Source: Mesorhizobium sp. CA14
Lineage (GTDB): Bacteria > Pseudomonadota > Alphaproteobacteria > Rhizobiales > Rhizobiaceae
Reading direction: 5' to 3'
DNA length: 64,000 bases
Assembly: GCF_020165195.1 (NCBI RefSeq)
Contig: NZ_JAIUHR010000015.1
Span: 62,001-126,000 of the forward strand
Below the pieces are notes generated by a model. The model had not been told where the DNA came from and did no database searches. It worked only from the letters and a program-made list of their open reading frames with translations. The first letter of the stretch is position 1; each line of letters starts with the position of its first letter. Positions 1 to 7,915 of the stretch are shown here, piece after piece. The translations under genes were made by a program, and so were the position numbers.

Positions 1-450
1 GCCGGTCATGCCGAGCGAGCGCGCCTTGGCGGTCATCATGGCGGCGAACTGGTCCTCTGAGCCGCCGCCCAGATATTCGCCCACCGCCACCGCCACGTCG
101 TTTGCCGACTTCACCACCATGGCGCGGATGGCGGAATCGACGTCGATTGTCTCGCCGCGCCGGAAGCGCAGCTTCGTCGGCGGCTGCGAGGCGGCGTGGT
201 CGGAAACCGGGATCTGCGTCTGCTTGGTGACGCGGCCGCTCTCCAGCGCCTCGAACAGCATGTAGAGCGTCATCATCTTGGTCAGCGAGGCGGGATAGCG
301 CTGCGCCGTGGAATTGACCTCGAACAAGGTCTTGCCGGTCGAGGCGTCGACCACGATCGCCGCATATTTCTGCGGCTTCGCCGGCACGGCAAGCACGCTT
401 TCAGGCGGCGCGGCCGTGGTGCAGCCGGCGACCAGCAGGAGCAGGGCCAT
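1..450 (-). CDS. Serine-type D-alanyl-D-alanine carboxypeptidase, lipoprotein-like, cut by window edge
   Basis: Translating the minus strand gives an S11-type penicillin-binding protein, which trims the terminal D-Ala from peptidoglycan stem peptides in the periplasm. Counting from the ATG at 450, a hydrophobic leader ends in a lipobox (VAGC, Cys10), so the mature protein may be a lipoprotein. The catalytic SxxK motif is SLTK (Ser55) and the second motif is SAN (115-117). The KTG motif and the C-terminal part lie beyond base 1. A TTG at 492 is in frame and would add 14 residues (PRPFLILQKLIAA) with a more typical positively charged start, so the start is unsettled. The family assignment is firm. 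Which paralogue it is (DacA, DacC or DacD type) cannot be told from this fragment. Confidence 0.88.
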   Translation of the reverse strand, partial: MALLLLVAGCTTAAPPESVLAVPAKPQKYAAIVVDASTGKTLFEVNSTAQRYPASLTKMMTLYMLFEALESGRVTKQTQIPVSDHAASQPPTKLRFRRGETIDVDSAIRAMVVKSANDVAVAVGEYLGGGSEDQFAAMMTAKARSLGMTG

Positions 451-632
451 CGCGGCGATGAGTTTCTGGAGGATGAGGAAGGGACGGGGCAAGACGGTTC
501 TAAAGCTGTTGCTGAGATGCGGCGAAGCTAACGTAACGCATGTGCCGCGTCCAACGGGTTAACGGCGATAACAAGGCATTTGCCCAGGTTTTGGGAGGCG
601 GAGCAGGGTTCTTTGCCTTCGACGCTGGCGCC

Positions 633-760
633 GCCCCCTCATCCGGCCGCTACGCGGCCACCTTCTCCCCGTGGGGAGAAGAGGCTGGCGCCGACGCCGA
701 CAGTCTCCTCTCCCCTTGGGGAGAGGTCAGCCGAGCGAAGCGGAGGCTGGGTGAGGGGCC
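633..760. repeat. RIME-like palindromic intergenic element
   Basis: The 353 bases between the carboxypeptidase and the next gene are mostly taken up by this element. Its ends are inverted (CCCCTCAT at the left, GTGAGGGG at the right). It contains two strong internal hairpins with arms CTTCTCCCC/GGGGAGAAG (662-681) and CCTCTCCCC/GGGGAGAGG (about 702-725). Related modules recur at 17717, 25974, 50445 and 51990. An open reading frame runs through it into the downstream gene but has no ribosome site, so the repeat is treated as non-coding. The resemblance to rhizobial intergenic mosaic elements is from memory. Confidence 0.7.
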
Positions 761-845
761 GTCCACGCCTGGCTCGCACCCCCGCTTTGCCTTCCGCCCC
801 ACCTTTCCGTTAATATGCGCGCGGCTTGGTTTGGGGGGATCGGCA

Positions 846-2654
846 ATGTCGGAAATCGCCACGGGTACGACCTCGCTTCTGCGGGCATCGCTCAGCCGCA
901 CCGGCAAATGGGCGGCGAGCTTCGCCTTTATCAGCGGCGCGGTCGGTGACGTGCTTAACCCGCTCGGGCCGTTTGCCGCCTATATCGCGCTCGGCGCCGC
1001 GGTCGCGGCGTTGATCATCGCCATCGCCATGGTGCTGCGCCTGGTGTTGGCGGCTAAAGCCATGCCGGCGCTGATCTTCGCCACCAGCGCCGCAGCAATC
1101 GCCGGCGGCGTCTACGGCATCCAGCAGCAAACGAGCTCGCAGAACGGCGTGATCGCCAATCTCGTGCCGGCGGTGGCCGAGCTGCAGCAGTCGCTGGGCA
1201 TCGTCTCGCAAAAGGTGGCTAAGATCGAAAAGACCGTCACCGAAACCCAGAAAACCGTCGAAGCGGTCAAGAAATCCACCGACACGGTGGCGAAGACGAC
1301 CGAGGAGATCGCGCAGACCCAGACCAAGCAGACCGCGCAAGGCGCCGAGACGCAGAAGACCGTGGAGGCGGTCAAGCAGACCACCGACAGCTTGGCCGTT
1401 GGCCAGCAACAGCAGCAGGCGCAGGCGGACAAGCTGCAGGCGACGACCGAGCAGATCTCCGCTTCCATCGACACGATCGCCAAGGGCTTTGCGCAGCTTG
1501 CGGCGCAGGGCGGCGCGATCGCCGACCCGAAGCGCCCGGACGAGTTTTATCACAATGCCCGCGTCTACGAGCTGGCCGGCGACATGCTCAACGCCCGCCG
1601 TTCCTACCTCGCCTTTGCCGGCTTCGATGTCGACGCGATCGACCCCTACACGCGCTTCGCCACGCTGCTGAGGGTCCAGGACGGCAAGGCCGGCGCCCGC
1701 GAAGTGTTCGGAACGTTGGCGGAAAAGGCCAAGGCGCCGTCGATCAAGCTCGTCCATCTTTTGCAGTTCGACGACGCCCAGCGGCTTGACAAGCTCAACG
1801 CCTTCATCGCCGCCAACCCGGATTACGCGCCGGCTTACTTTCTCCTGGCGCAGGAATTCTCCGAGGATCGTCTCGGCAGCCAGACGCTCGCCGACAAGCG
1901 CAGCGAAGCGCAGGCGCTGACCAAGTTCGTTTCCTATGAGAAGGATGGCGGCCTGCTCAAATATTTCGTCGATCAGACGCAACTGGCCGACTGGCTCGAC
2001 CGCAGCCGCACGCGTCTCGCGGCATTGGGCGACGTGCTCGACCCGTCGCGCTTCGTACCGACGCTGACGCCGACGCGCTCCAACGCCGGCTGGTCGATGA
2101 CGATTTCGCTGCCGGAGCCGGCGACGGCGATTTCCTGGCGGCTCGGCGACAGCGGCCCGTTCACCGACACCGGCCTGATGGCGATGAACGACCAGCGCAC
2201 CGGCAAGCCGATGCCCAATCCGAGCTTCGAGCTGCCGGACAGCACCGCCGCCGCCACCATCGCCATCAAATATCTGGACATCCGCGGCCGCGAGACCGGC
2301 CCGTTCGACATCCGCTTCGATCCGGATTCGGCGCTCCAGCAAGGCAACAAGCAGATCCTCGACCAGTTCTGGACGTCATGGATCGCCTTCGACGCCGGCG
2401 GCAATCGCGGCCTGGTCTATTTCACCCAGATGCTCTCCTTCCGCTGCGCCATCAAGGCGGTGCATTACAGCCTGAACGGCACCGCGCTCGACAAGGAGAT
2501 CAAGATGCCGCCCTGCGACGACAAGGACCCCTACGCCATTCCGTCCGACTACCAGCCTTACTTCAAGGTCAAGGACGACGTGAAATCGATGGCGGTGCAG
2601 GTGACCTATACCGACGGCACGAAGTCGCCGGTCAGGGAGTATAAGAGGCAGTAG
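846..2654 (+). CDS. Membrane-anchored coiled-coil protein with TPR-like segment, function unknown
   Basis: A 602-residue protein not recognised as a named family. The ATG at 846 follows a GGGGGGA ribosome site. A longer frame open back to 540 only reads through a repeat element. Residues about 41-90 hold two closely spaced hydrophobic segments, likely a membrane hairpin or a signal-anchor pair. Residues about 105-200 form a Thr/Gln/Lys-rich coiled coil with an internal near-repeat (ETQKTVEAVK appears twice about 45 residues apart). A helical stretch with TPR-like character follows (around NPDYAPAYFLLAQ), then a C-terminal region of about 200 residues that looks like beta-rich domains, including a conserved-looking pair of Cys (FRCAIK, MPPCDD). 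The arrangement suggests a periplasmic scaffold or sensor tethered to the inner membrane. Neighbours give no functional clue. Confidence 0.8.
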   Translation: MSEIATGTTSLLRASLSRTGKWAASFAFISGAVGDVLNPLGPFAAYIALGAAVAALIIAIAMVLRLVLAAKAMPALIFATSAAAIAGGVYGIQQQTSSQNGVIANLVPAVAELQQSLGIVSQKVAKIEKTVTETQKTVEAVKKSTDTVAKTTEEIAQTQTKQTAQGAETQKTVEAVKQTTDSLAVGQQQQQAQADKLQATTEQISASIDTIAKGFAQLAAQGGAIADPKRPDEFYHNARVYELAGDMLNARRSYLAFAGFDVDAIDPYTRFATLLRVQDGKAGAREVFGTLAEKAKAPSIKLVHLLQFDDAQRLDKLNAFIAANPDYAPAYFLLAQEFSEDRLGSQTLADKRSEAQALTKFVSYEKDGGLLKYFVDQTQLADWLDRSRTRLAALGDVLDPSRFVPTLTPTRSNAGWSMTISLPEPATAISWRLGDSGPFTDTGLMAMNDQRTGKPMPNPSFELPDSTAAATIAIKYLDIRGRETGPFDIRFDPDSALQQGNKQILDQFWTSWIAFDAGGNRGLVYFTQMLSFRCAIKAVHYSLNGTALDKEIKMPPCDDKDPYAIPSDYQPYFKVKDDVKSMAVQVTYTDGTKSPVREYKRQ

Positions 2655-2718
2655 GGTTCGTTTTCAGCGTGGCGCTGTTCCCCTCTCTTGCGATTTTTTA
2701 TCGCGCGTGAAGCGGCGA

Positions 2719-2792
2719 CCTATCCTTCGTCATTCTAGGGTCTGCGCGCGTCGCTTCGCTCCTTGCTCCGCCCTAGAATGACGAAGGATAGG
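2719..2792. repeat. Perfect 22-bp inverted repeat, 30-base loop
   Basis: The arms are 2719-2740 and 2771-2792 and match at all 22 positions. The left arm begins CCTATCCTTCGTC. No T-tract follows, so it is not a classical terminator. It lies between two co-directional genes (241-base gap). It looks like a repetitive intergenic palindrome and may also stabilise or end the upstream transcript. Confidence 0.75.
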
Positions 2793-2895
2793 TTGGCGGG
2801 GGCGAAAACGCCTGATGCAAATTGCCAGCCATCACGCTTGCGTATCCGGTGCTGGACAGGCTTTGCTGCCGCGAGAAAAGATTCGGGAAGCATTC

Positions 2896-4002
2896 ATGGA
2901 CACGCTCACCATTGTCGCAAAGGGCATTTCCGTCTCGCTCGATCTCGCCGTCGGTCACATCAATGCCATGGAGGTCGAGGCCGAAGGCCGCGTTCTGAAG
3001 CCTCTGCATCGTGCGCCCTGGGTCGGCTCGGCGCGCGAGACATTGCCCGCGAACCTCCCCGAAGGCACGGTGCGGCTCTCCGGCGACTTCCTCTGCGCGC
3101 CTTTCTCCGCCAGCGACGTCGAGGCCGCACCCCTGCATGGCTGGCCGGCCAACAGCGAATGGGATGTCGTCGAAAGCGCCGCCATTGCCGGCGGCTGGCG
3201 GGCCGTCTTCCGGCTGCGCCGCAAGGTCACGGGCGCCACGGTCGACAAGGTCTTCACGCTGCGCGACGGCCAGCCCTTCCTCTACCAGGAGCACATCTTT
3301 TCCGGCGGCTCGGGCGCGATCTCCGTCGCCCATCATCCGATGACGGTCATGCAAGGCGGCGGCCGGTTGGCCTTCTCGCCGAAGCGCGTGGCGGTGACGC
3401 CCGCCACGCCGCTCGAGCCCGATCCGGCGCGCGGCCGCTTCATGCTCGCCTATCCGGCCCGCGCCAGCGACCTTGCGCGGTTCCCGCTGGCCGCCGGCGG
3501 CACCACCGATCTCACCGACTACCACACCGAGGACAAGCGCGAGGATTTCATCACCCTGGTGGAGGCGGATCACGGCGGGCCGGGCTGGACGGCGATTGCC
3601 CGCCGCGCCGAGCGGGATCTGGTTCTCGTGCTGAAGAATCCGGCCGAACTGCCGGTCACCATGCTGTGGTTCTCGAATGGCGGCCGCGATTACGCGCCCT
3701 GGAGCGGCCGTCACGTCGGCGTGCTCGGCATCGAGGACGGCCGCACGGCCGTCGGCCATGCCGCTTCACTCGGCGACAACTGGCTGAAGCATGAAGGCGT
3801 GGCGACGGCCTTTGCGCTGAACGAGGGTCGGTCGGTGTCGTTCCGCCATGTCATCGGCGCGGTGCCGTTCGCGGACACCGAACCACCAAGCGCCCTGGAA
3901 ACCGCGCCTGACCGCTTGCGTGTCCTCGCTGCCGGCGGGGCAGCACGGGAGGTGCCGTTCGACGGCGGGTTCCTGCGCATTGGGCGTACGGTTCCGGCCT
4001 GA
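2896..4002 (+). CDS. Galactose-mutarotase-like fold protein, function unknown
   Basis: A 368-residue soluble protein. The ATG at 2896 has CGGGAAG about 8 bases upstream. An in-frame start at 2815 would add a 27-residue basic stretch with no ribosome site. The pattern of beta-rich sequence with well-spaced His and acidic residues (for example AHHPMTV near the middle, then VEADHGG) resembles uncharacterised proteins of the aldose-1-epimerase/galactose-mutarotase superfamily. I see no signal peptide. The next gene is a FrcK-like sugar-linked kinase, so a role in carbohydrate handling is a reasonable guess, but the 198-base gap argues against a single tight operon. Molecular function is unassigned. 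Confidence 0.65.
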   Translation: MDTLTIVAKGISVSLDLAVGHINAMEVEAEGRVLKPLHRAPWVGSARETLPANLPEGTVRLSGDFLCAPFSASDVEAAPLHGWPANSEWDVVESAAIAGGWRAVFRLRRKVTGATVDKVFTLRDGQPFLYQEHIFSGGSGAISVAHHPMTVMQGGGRLAFSPKRVAVTPATPLEPDPARGRFMLAYPARASDLARFPLAAGGTTDLTDYHTEDKREDFITLVEADHGGPGWTAIARRAERDLVLVLKNPAELPVTMLWFSNGGRDYAPWSGRHVGVLGIEDGRTAVGHAASLGDNWLKHEGVATAFALNEGRSVSFRHVIGAVPFADTEPPSALETAPDRLRVLAAGGAAREVPFDGGFLRIGRTVPA

Positions 4003-4065
4003 GGTCACATGGCGAAGCTAAGGATGGGACGATTAAGAAAGTTACTGCGACGCCGCGTTCCGTCA

Positions 4066-4083
4066 CACCCCCCTCTGTCCTGC
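4066..4083. repeat. Solo end of the 161-bp GC-rich repeat family
   Basis: ACCCCCCTCTGTCCTGCC matches the left end of the element at 44102-44262. The partner end is absent, so this is a decayed or partial copy in the gap between the mutarotase-like gene and the kinase gene. Nothing else recognisable is in this gap. Confidence 0.5.
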
Positions 4084-4200
4084 CAGCATTTCGGATTCTG
4101 CACCGCAGCGGCGGCATGCGGCTGCCAACTCGCCGCCTGGGTTTGAAATTTCCATCCACACCCGCCAAAATGCCTGTCGAATCTTACCGAAGAGCCGCCG

Positions 4201-4827
4201 ATGTCCGAGATCGCTCATATCACAGCCGCCATCTTCAAGCGCGCCGGCAAGGCCAAGCGCTTCGTCGTCGCCATCGCCGGCCCGCCCGGCGCCGGCAAGT
4301 CGACACTGTCCGCGTCATTGCATGAGCTTTTGCCGGAGGGCAGCTCGGAAATCGTGCCGATGGACGGCTTCCATTATGACGACATCATTCTCAACCGCCG
4401 CGGCCTGCGCCCGCGCAAGGGCGCGCCGGAAACCTTCGATTTCGCCGGCTTCGAGACGCTGCTGAAGCGCATCCGCTCGGGCGAGCCCGACATCGCCATT
4501 CCGGTGTTCGATCGCAGCATCGAACTGTCGCGCGCGGCGGCCGAGATCGTCAGCGCCGACACCAAGTTCATCCTGGTCGAAGGCAACTATCTGCTGCTCG
4601 ACGAGGAGCCCTGGTCGCGGCTGGCGCCTTTGTTCGATTTCACCATCTTCGTCGACGTGCCGCGGGCTGAGCTCGAGCGCCGGCTGATGGAGCGCTGGCG
4701 CGAACACGGCAAATCCGACGAGGACGCCCGCGCCTGGATCGCCTCCAACGACATGCCCAACATCGAGCGTGTGCTGGCGCGGCGCCGGCCTGCCGATATG
4801 GTCGTTGGTTCCTTGGTTATTGGTTAA
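4201..4827 (+). CDS. P-loop nucleoside/sugar kinase family protein (FrcK/YggC-like)
   Basis: A 208-residue cytoplasmic kinase of the uridine kinase/pantothenate kinase-like P-loop superfamily. The Walker A motif GPPGAGKS is at residues 27-34. A MDGFHYDD motif near residue 58 is typical of the group and carries the presumed catalytic Asp. LVEGNYLLL near 126 is the Walker-B-like strand. In Sinorhizobium a homologue (frcK) sits in the fructose transport operon, so a sugar or nucleoside substrate is likely, but here no transporter is adjacent. The length is normal for the group and the gene appears intact. Confidence 0.8.
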   Translation: MSEIAHITAAIFKRAGKAKRFVVAIAGPPGAGKSTLSASLHELLPEGSSEIVPMDGFHYDDIILNRRGLRPRKGAPETFDFAGFETLLKRIRSGEPDIAIPVFDRSIELSRAAAEIVSADTKFILVEGNYLLLDEEPWSRLAPLFDFTIFVDVPRAELERRLMERWREHGKSDEDARAWIASNDMPNIERVLARRRPADMVVGSLVIG

Positions 4828-4910
4828 CCTGCTCAATTTTCAATAGTTTTGGGCGGGAACCTTAAGGTTTTCGCGCCGTTATGACCCTATCCCGAATTGT
4901 CCGGCGCCGG

Positions 4911-4955
4911 AGCAATTCCAGGAAGGCGGGCGAACGCTTTCCCTCCGAAACTGCG
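4911..4955. repeat. Degenerate copy of the GCAATTCC...GGAATTGC intergenic repeat
   Basis: AGCAATTCCAGGAAGG at the left and CTTTCCCTCCGAAACTGCG at the right align with the better-preserved copy at 39276-39330 (a palindrome with AGCAATTCC and GGAATTGCG ends). The right arm has decayed. It lies just upstream of the small basic protein gene and may contribute to its leader. Confidence 0.5.
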
Positions 4956-4979
4956 AACCGAGAATGCAGGAGCCGTCAG

Positions 4980-5303
4980 ATGGCAACGAACAGCAGAAAA
5001 ACCGCGCCCAAGAAGGCCAGGACCAGCCAATCCAGAACGACGCAAGCCCAAGCCGGTGCCGGCCCCGCGGCGGCCGAGCGATCGAAGGACGCCAAGCCGG
5101 CCTTCGGTAAGGCAGCGCCGAAGAAAGTGACGCCCGGCGCGGCCCACAAGGTCGCAGCCAAAGCGCAGAAGCCGCACAAGCCAGCTGCAAGCAAATCGGG
5201 TCCGATACGCACGGTCGCAAGCGTTGCGACTGGCGCGGTGGTGGCGACTGCAAGATTGGCCGCATCCATGCTTGGCAGGGGAACCAGTGCCAAGTCGAAA
5301 TAG
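4980..5303 (+). CDS. Small Lys/Ala/Pro-rich basic protein (histone H1-like composition)
   Basis: A 107-residue protein whose first 80 residues are almost entirely Lys, Ala, Pro, Ser and Thr with KKA and APKK repeats, like the tails of bacterial histone-H1-type DNA-binding proteins. The C-terminal 30 residues are mildly hydrophobic (VASVATGAVVATARLAASML) and could be a helix. The ATG at 4980 has GCAGGAG 7-8 bases upstream. An earlier in-frame ATG at 4881 would translate the repeat and is not favoured. A nucleoid-associated or nucleic-acid-binding role is inferred from composition only. Confidence 0.6.
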   Translation: MATNSRKTAPKKARTSQSRTTQAQAGAGPAAAERSKDAKPAFGKAAPKKVTPGAAHKVAAKAQKPHKPAASKSGPIRTVASVATGAVVATARLAASMLGRGTSAKSK

Positions 5304-5308
5304 GCGCC

Positions 5309-6013
5309 CTAGCCTTTTGCTGGAATGGCGAGGCCCCGCTTCACCGCCGGCCGCGCCAGGCCGCGCTCCAGCCATTCGGCAACGGTCGGGAAATCGTCGA
5401 AGCCGACCAGGTCGCGCGCTTCGTAGAAGCCGATCAGGTTGCGCACCCAGCCCAGCATCGAGACATCGGCGATTGTGTAGTCGTCGTCCATGATCCACTT
5501 GCGGCCTTTCAGGCGCGTTTCGAGCACGCCGATCAGCCGCCGCGACTCGTCGCGGTAGCGCTCCAGCGGCCGCTTGTCGGCAATTTCGCGTCCGGCGAAT
5601 TTGTGGAAGAAGCCGACCTGCCCGAAGATCGGACCGATCGCCGCCATCTGGAAGAACACCCATTGGATCGCTTCGTAGCGGCGCGCCGGATCGGCGGGAA
5701 TGAGCTTGCCGGTCTTGTCGGCCAGGTAGAGCAGGATGGCGCCGGACTCGAACAGGCCGATCGGCTTGCCGCCCGGACCGTCCGGGTCGATGATCGCCGG
5801 TATCTTGCCGTTCGGATTGAGCGACAGGAATTCCGGCGTCCAGCTCTCGTTCTTGCCGATATCGACATAATGCGGCTCATAGGCAAGGCCGATCTCCTCC
5901 AGCGCGATCGAGACCTTCACGCCGTTGGGCGTCGTGGCGGAATAGAGCTGCAGGCGCTCGGGCTGCTTGGCCGGCCAGCGCTTGGCGATCGGAAAGGCGG
6001 ACAGATCGGTCAT
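5309..6013 (-). CDS. Glutathione S-transferase family protein (YfcG/YghU-like)
   Basis: A 234-residue cytoplasmic protein with an N-terminal thioredoxin-fold GST domain (SATTPNGVKVSIALEEIG, then LNPNGKIPAIID and the glutathione-binding FESGAILLYLAD) and an all-helical C-terminal domain (DDDYTIADVSMLGW). The TPNG(V/K)K segment near the start and the overall length are typical of the Nu-class disulfide-bond oxidoreductases YfcG and YghU. These reduce disulfides or peroxides with glutathione and use Thr/Asn rather than a Cys or Tyr nucleophile. It converges with the preceding basic-protein gene (5-base gap). No pathway partner is evident. Confidence 0.85.
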   Translation of the reverse strand: MTDLSAFPIAKRWPAKQPERLQLYSATTPNGVKVSIALEEIGLAYEPHYVDIGKNESWTPEFLSLNPNGKIPAIIDPDGPGGKPIGLFESGAILLYLADKTGKLIPADPARRYEAIQWVFFQMAAIGPIFGQVGFFHKFAGREIADKRPLERYRDESRRLIGVLETRLKGRKWIMDDDYTIADVSMLGWVRNLIGFYEARDLVGFDDFPTVAEWLERGLARPAVKRGLAIPAKG

Positions 6014-6105
6014 CGCAAACTCCGGACGAGGATTGGCGCCGCGCGGCGCTTATGGCGGGTCAGGGAGAATTAGGACCCCGGCCGGCCGGGATCAATACGC
6101 CGCCA

Positions 6106-6204
6106 GATCAGGATGACGTTTCGTTGAATCGCCATCCTGATCTAACTCTTTGTTGGAGCATGATCTTCTCCGAGAACCGGTTCCCACTTTCGGGATCATG
6201 CTCC
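6106..6204. repeat. Two-hairpin intergenic repeat (GGAGCATGATC family)
   Basis: Two perfect inverted repeats stand side by side. GATCAGGATG (6106-6115) pairs with 6133-6142, and GGAGCATGATC (6155-6165) pairs with GATCATGCTCC (6194-6204). The order (short hairpin, CTAACTCTTTGTT linker, then the GAGCATGATC palindrome) matches a repeat I associate with Mesorhizobium genomes. It occupies most of the 237-base gap between the glutathione transferase start and the ketosynthase end. Confidence 0.75.
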
Positions 6205-6250
6205 CACCAGCTTGCGGTGCACACACAGTCAACCGGGCGGCTTCGGCCGG

Positions 6251-7459
6251 TCAGACCGCCTTGAAGGCCAGCACCGCATTGGTTCCGCCGAAGGCGAAAC
6301 TGTTGCTGAGCGCCGCGCGCACCTTGCGCTCGCGTGCCGTGTTCGGCGTCACGTCGAGGTCGCATTCCGGGTCCGGCTGGCGGTAGTTGGCGGTCGGCGG
6401 CACGATGCCGTCGCGGATCGCCATCACGCAGGCGATCATCTCCAGTCCGCCCGAAGCGCCGAGGCAATGCGCATGCATCGACTTTGTCGACGACACCGAA
6501 AGCGAACGGGCATGGTCGCCGAAGACGCGCTTGATCGCCGCGGTCTCGATCTGGTCATTGGCCTTGGTGCCGGTGCCGTGCGCGTTGAGATAGTCGACAT
6601 CTTCCGGATTGAGCCCGGCATCCGCCAGGCAGAAACGCATGGCCGCTTCCGGTCCCTCGACGGTCGGCGCGACGATGTCGGAGGCATCGGCCGAAAGCCC
6701 GACGCCGGCGATCTCGGCCAGGATCGTGGCGCCGCGCGCCATAGCGTGATCATGGCTTTCCAGCACCGCCATGCCGGCGCCTTCGCCGAGCACAAGGCCG
6801 GCACGGTCGGCCGAGAACGGCCGGCAGGTGTCGGGCGAAAGCACCCTGAGCGCCTCCCAGCCCTTCAGCACGCCCCACACCAGCGGCGCTTCGGTGCCGC
6901 CGGCGACCATCACATCGGCGCGGCCGAGCCTGATCTGGTCGACGGCCGAGGAAACCGCATGGTTGGCGGACGAGCAGGCCGAAGTGGCGCCGAAAACGGG
7001 ACCGCGCAGCCCGAGATTCATGCTGACCTGGCCGGCGGCCGCGCCCGGCATCACTTTCGGCACGGTGAAGATGGCGGCGCGGTTGCGCCCTTCGACCAGG
7101 ATCGCGCGGTAATTCTCCTCGATGGTCTCGAAGCCCGCGACGCCGACGCCGACGACTGCGCCCATCCGGTAGGTGTTGTCGGCATGGGCGGTCAAGCCCG
7201 ATTGTCGCATCGCTTCCCGCGCCGCGATCACTGCCAGCAGGCTGAAGCGGTCCATCGACACCACCTGCTTGCGGTCGATGCCATGGTCCGGCAATTGCTT
7301 GATTTCGCAACCGGTCTTGACCTTGAGGTCATGCAGCGACGGATTGTCGATGGGGCCGATGGCCGAGCGGCCGGCGCGCATGGCGTCCCAGATCGCCGCC
7401 GCATCGTTGCCGAGCCCGCAAATCCCGCCGATACCGGTGATGACGACGCGTTTTTGCAT
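6251..7459 (-). CDS. NodE-like beta-ketoacyl-[acyl carrier protein] synthase
   Basis: A 402-residue condensing enzyme of the FabF/NodE family that elongates an acyl chain on an acyl carrier protein. The Cys-His-His triad is intact: Cys162 in TSACSSANH, His294 in NAHGTGT and His331 in [30 protein letters not shown] and [14 protein letters not shown] are closer to rhizobial NodE (which makes the special unsaturated acyl chain of Nod factors) than to housekeeping FabF, judged from memory. It is 4 bases downstream of a NodF-like carrier protein gene, so the two form an operon. No other nod gene and no recognisable nod box is in the window. A role in another specialised acyl chain (lipid A, membrane lipid, secreted lipid) is therefore equally possible. 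Confidence 0.85.
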   Translation of the reverse strand: MQKRVVITGIGGICGLGNDAAAIWDAMRAGRSAIGPIDNPSLHDLKVKTGCEIKQLPDHGIDRKQVVSMDRFSLLAVIAAREAMRQSGLTAHADNTYRMGAVVGVGVAGFETIEENYRAILVEGRNRAAIFTVPKVMPGAAAGQVSMNLGLRGPVFGATSACSSANHAVSSAVDQIRLGRADVMVAGGTEAPLVWGVLKGWEALRVLSPDTCRPFSADRAGLVLGEGAGMAVLESHDHAMARGATILAEIAGVGLSADASDIVAPTVEGPEAAMRFCLADAGLNPEDVDYLNAHGTGTKANDQIETAAIKRVFGDHARSLSVSSTKSMHAHCLGASGGLEMIACVMAIRDGIVPPTANYRQPDPECDLDVTPNTARERKVRAALSNSFAFGGTNAVLAFKAV

Positions 7460-7463
7460 GCAG

Positions 7464-7718
7464 TCAGGCTTTTTTCGCGATCAGTTCGCGAACCGCCTCG
7501 ACCATGTCGCCGACGTTCTTGAGATTGCTCCAGGCATCGACCGTGTTCATTTCGATCTCGATGCCGTATTTTTCCTCGAGATCGAAGATGATCTCGGTCA
7601 ACTCCAGCGAATGGATACCGAGCGTTCCGAGATCGGTGCTGGCGGTGATTTCCTCGCCGCCGGTATCGGCATGCGCTTTGATCTTTTCGATGATCTCGGT
7701 CGTCAGTTGGTCAGCCAT
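7464..7718 (-). CDS. NodF-like acyl carrier protein with GIHSL phosphopantetheine site
   Basis: An 84-residue acidic carrier protein. The C-terminal half ([15 protein letters not shown], then [11 protein letters not shown]) strongly resembles NodF. The attachment serine is Ser37 in the sequence [11 protein letters not shown]. In nearly all carrier proteins the residue before this serine is Asp (DSL), but here it is His36; I checked this on the DNA (CAT codon, minus strand). The gene precedes and nearly touches the NodE-like synthase, so it is the presumed acyl donor for it. It needs a phosphopantetheinyl transferase, which is not in the window. The start ATG at 7718 has GGGAAGGAACC upstream. 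Confidence 0.85.
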   Translation of the reverse strand: MADQLTTEIIEKIKAHADTGGEEITASTDLGTLGIHSLELTEIIFDLEEKYGIEIEMNTVDAWSNLKNVGDMVEAVRELIAKKA

Positions 7719-7915
7719 TCGGTTCCTTCCCTGTCGTTTCCCGACGCCAACTGATCAGCGCCTTTTTTTATCCCCGGATCCAACAAACGCCGTTGCCCCT
7801 ACCTCGCCAGACACCGCGCGGCCGCTCCAGGGTGGCTTCCCTCTATAGAAACCGAAACGATGTCAAGCAACAAGCGATATATCGACAAAGCCGCCGGAGT
7901 GCTTAACCTGGGATC

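Noticed and set aside
8..562. Short plus-strand frames at the window start
   Set aside because: They overlap the minus-strand D,D-carboxypeptidase, which has lipobox, SxxK and SAN motifs.
810..2342. Long minus-strand frame opposite the coiled-coil protein gene
   Set aside because: Arg/Leu/Gly-rich low-complexity translation typical of antisense frames in high-GC DNA; no ribosome site or recognisable domain.
7719..7915. Possible nod box upstream of the NodF-like gene
   Set aside because: I looked for the repeated ATC-N9-GAT pattern on the minus strand and did not find a convincing one. A TTGACA-TATAGA pair has only 13 bases between the boxes.
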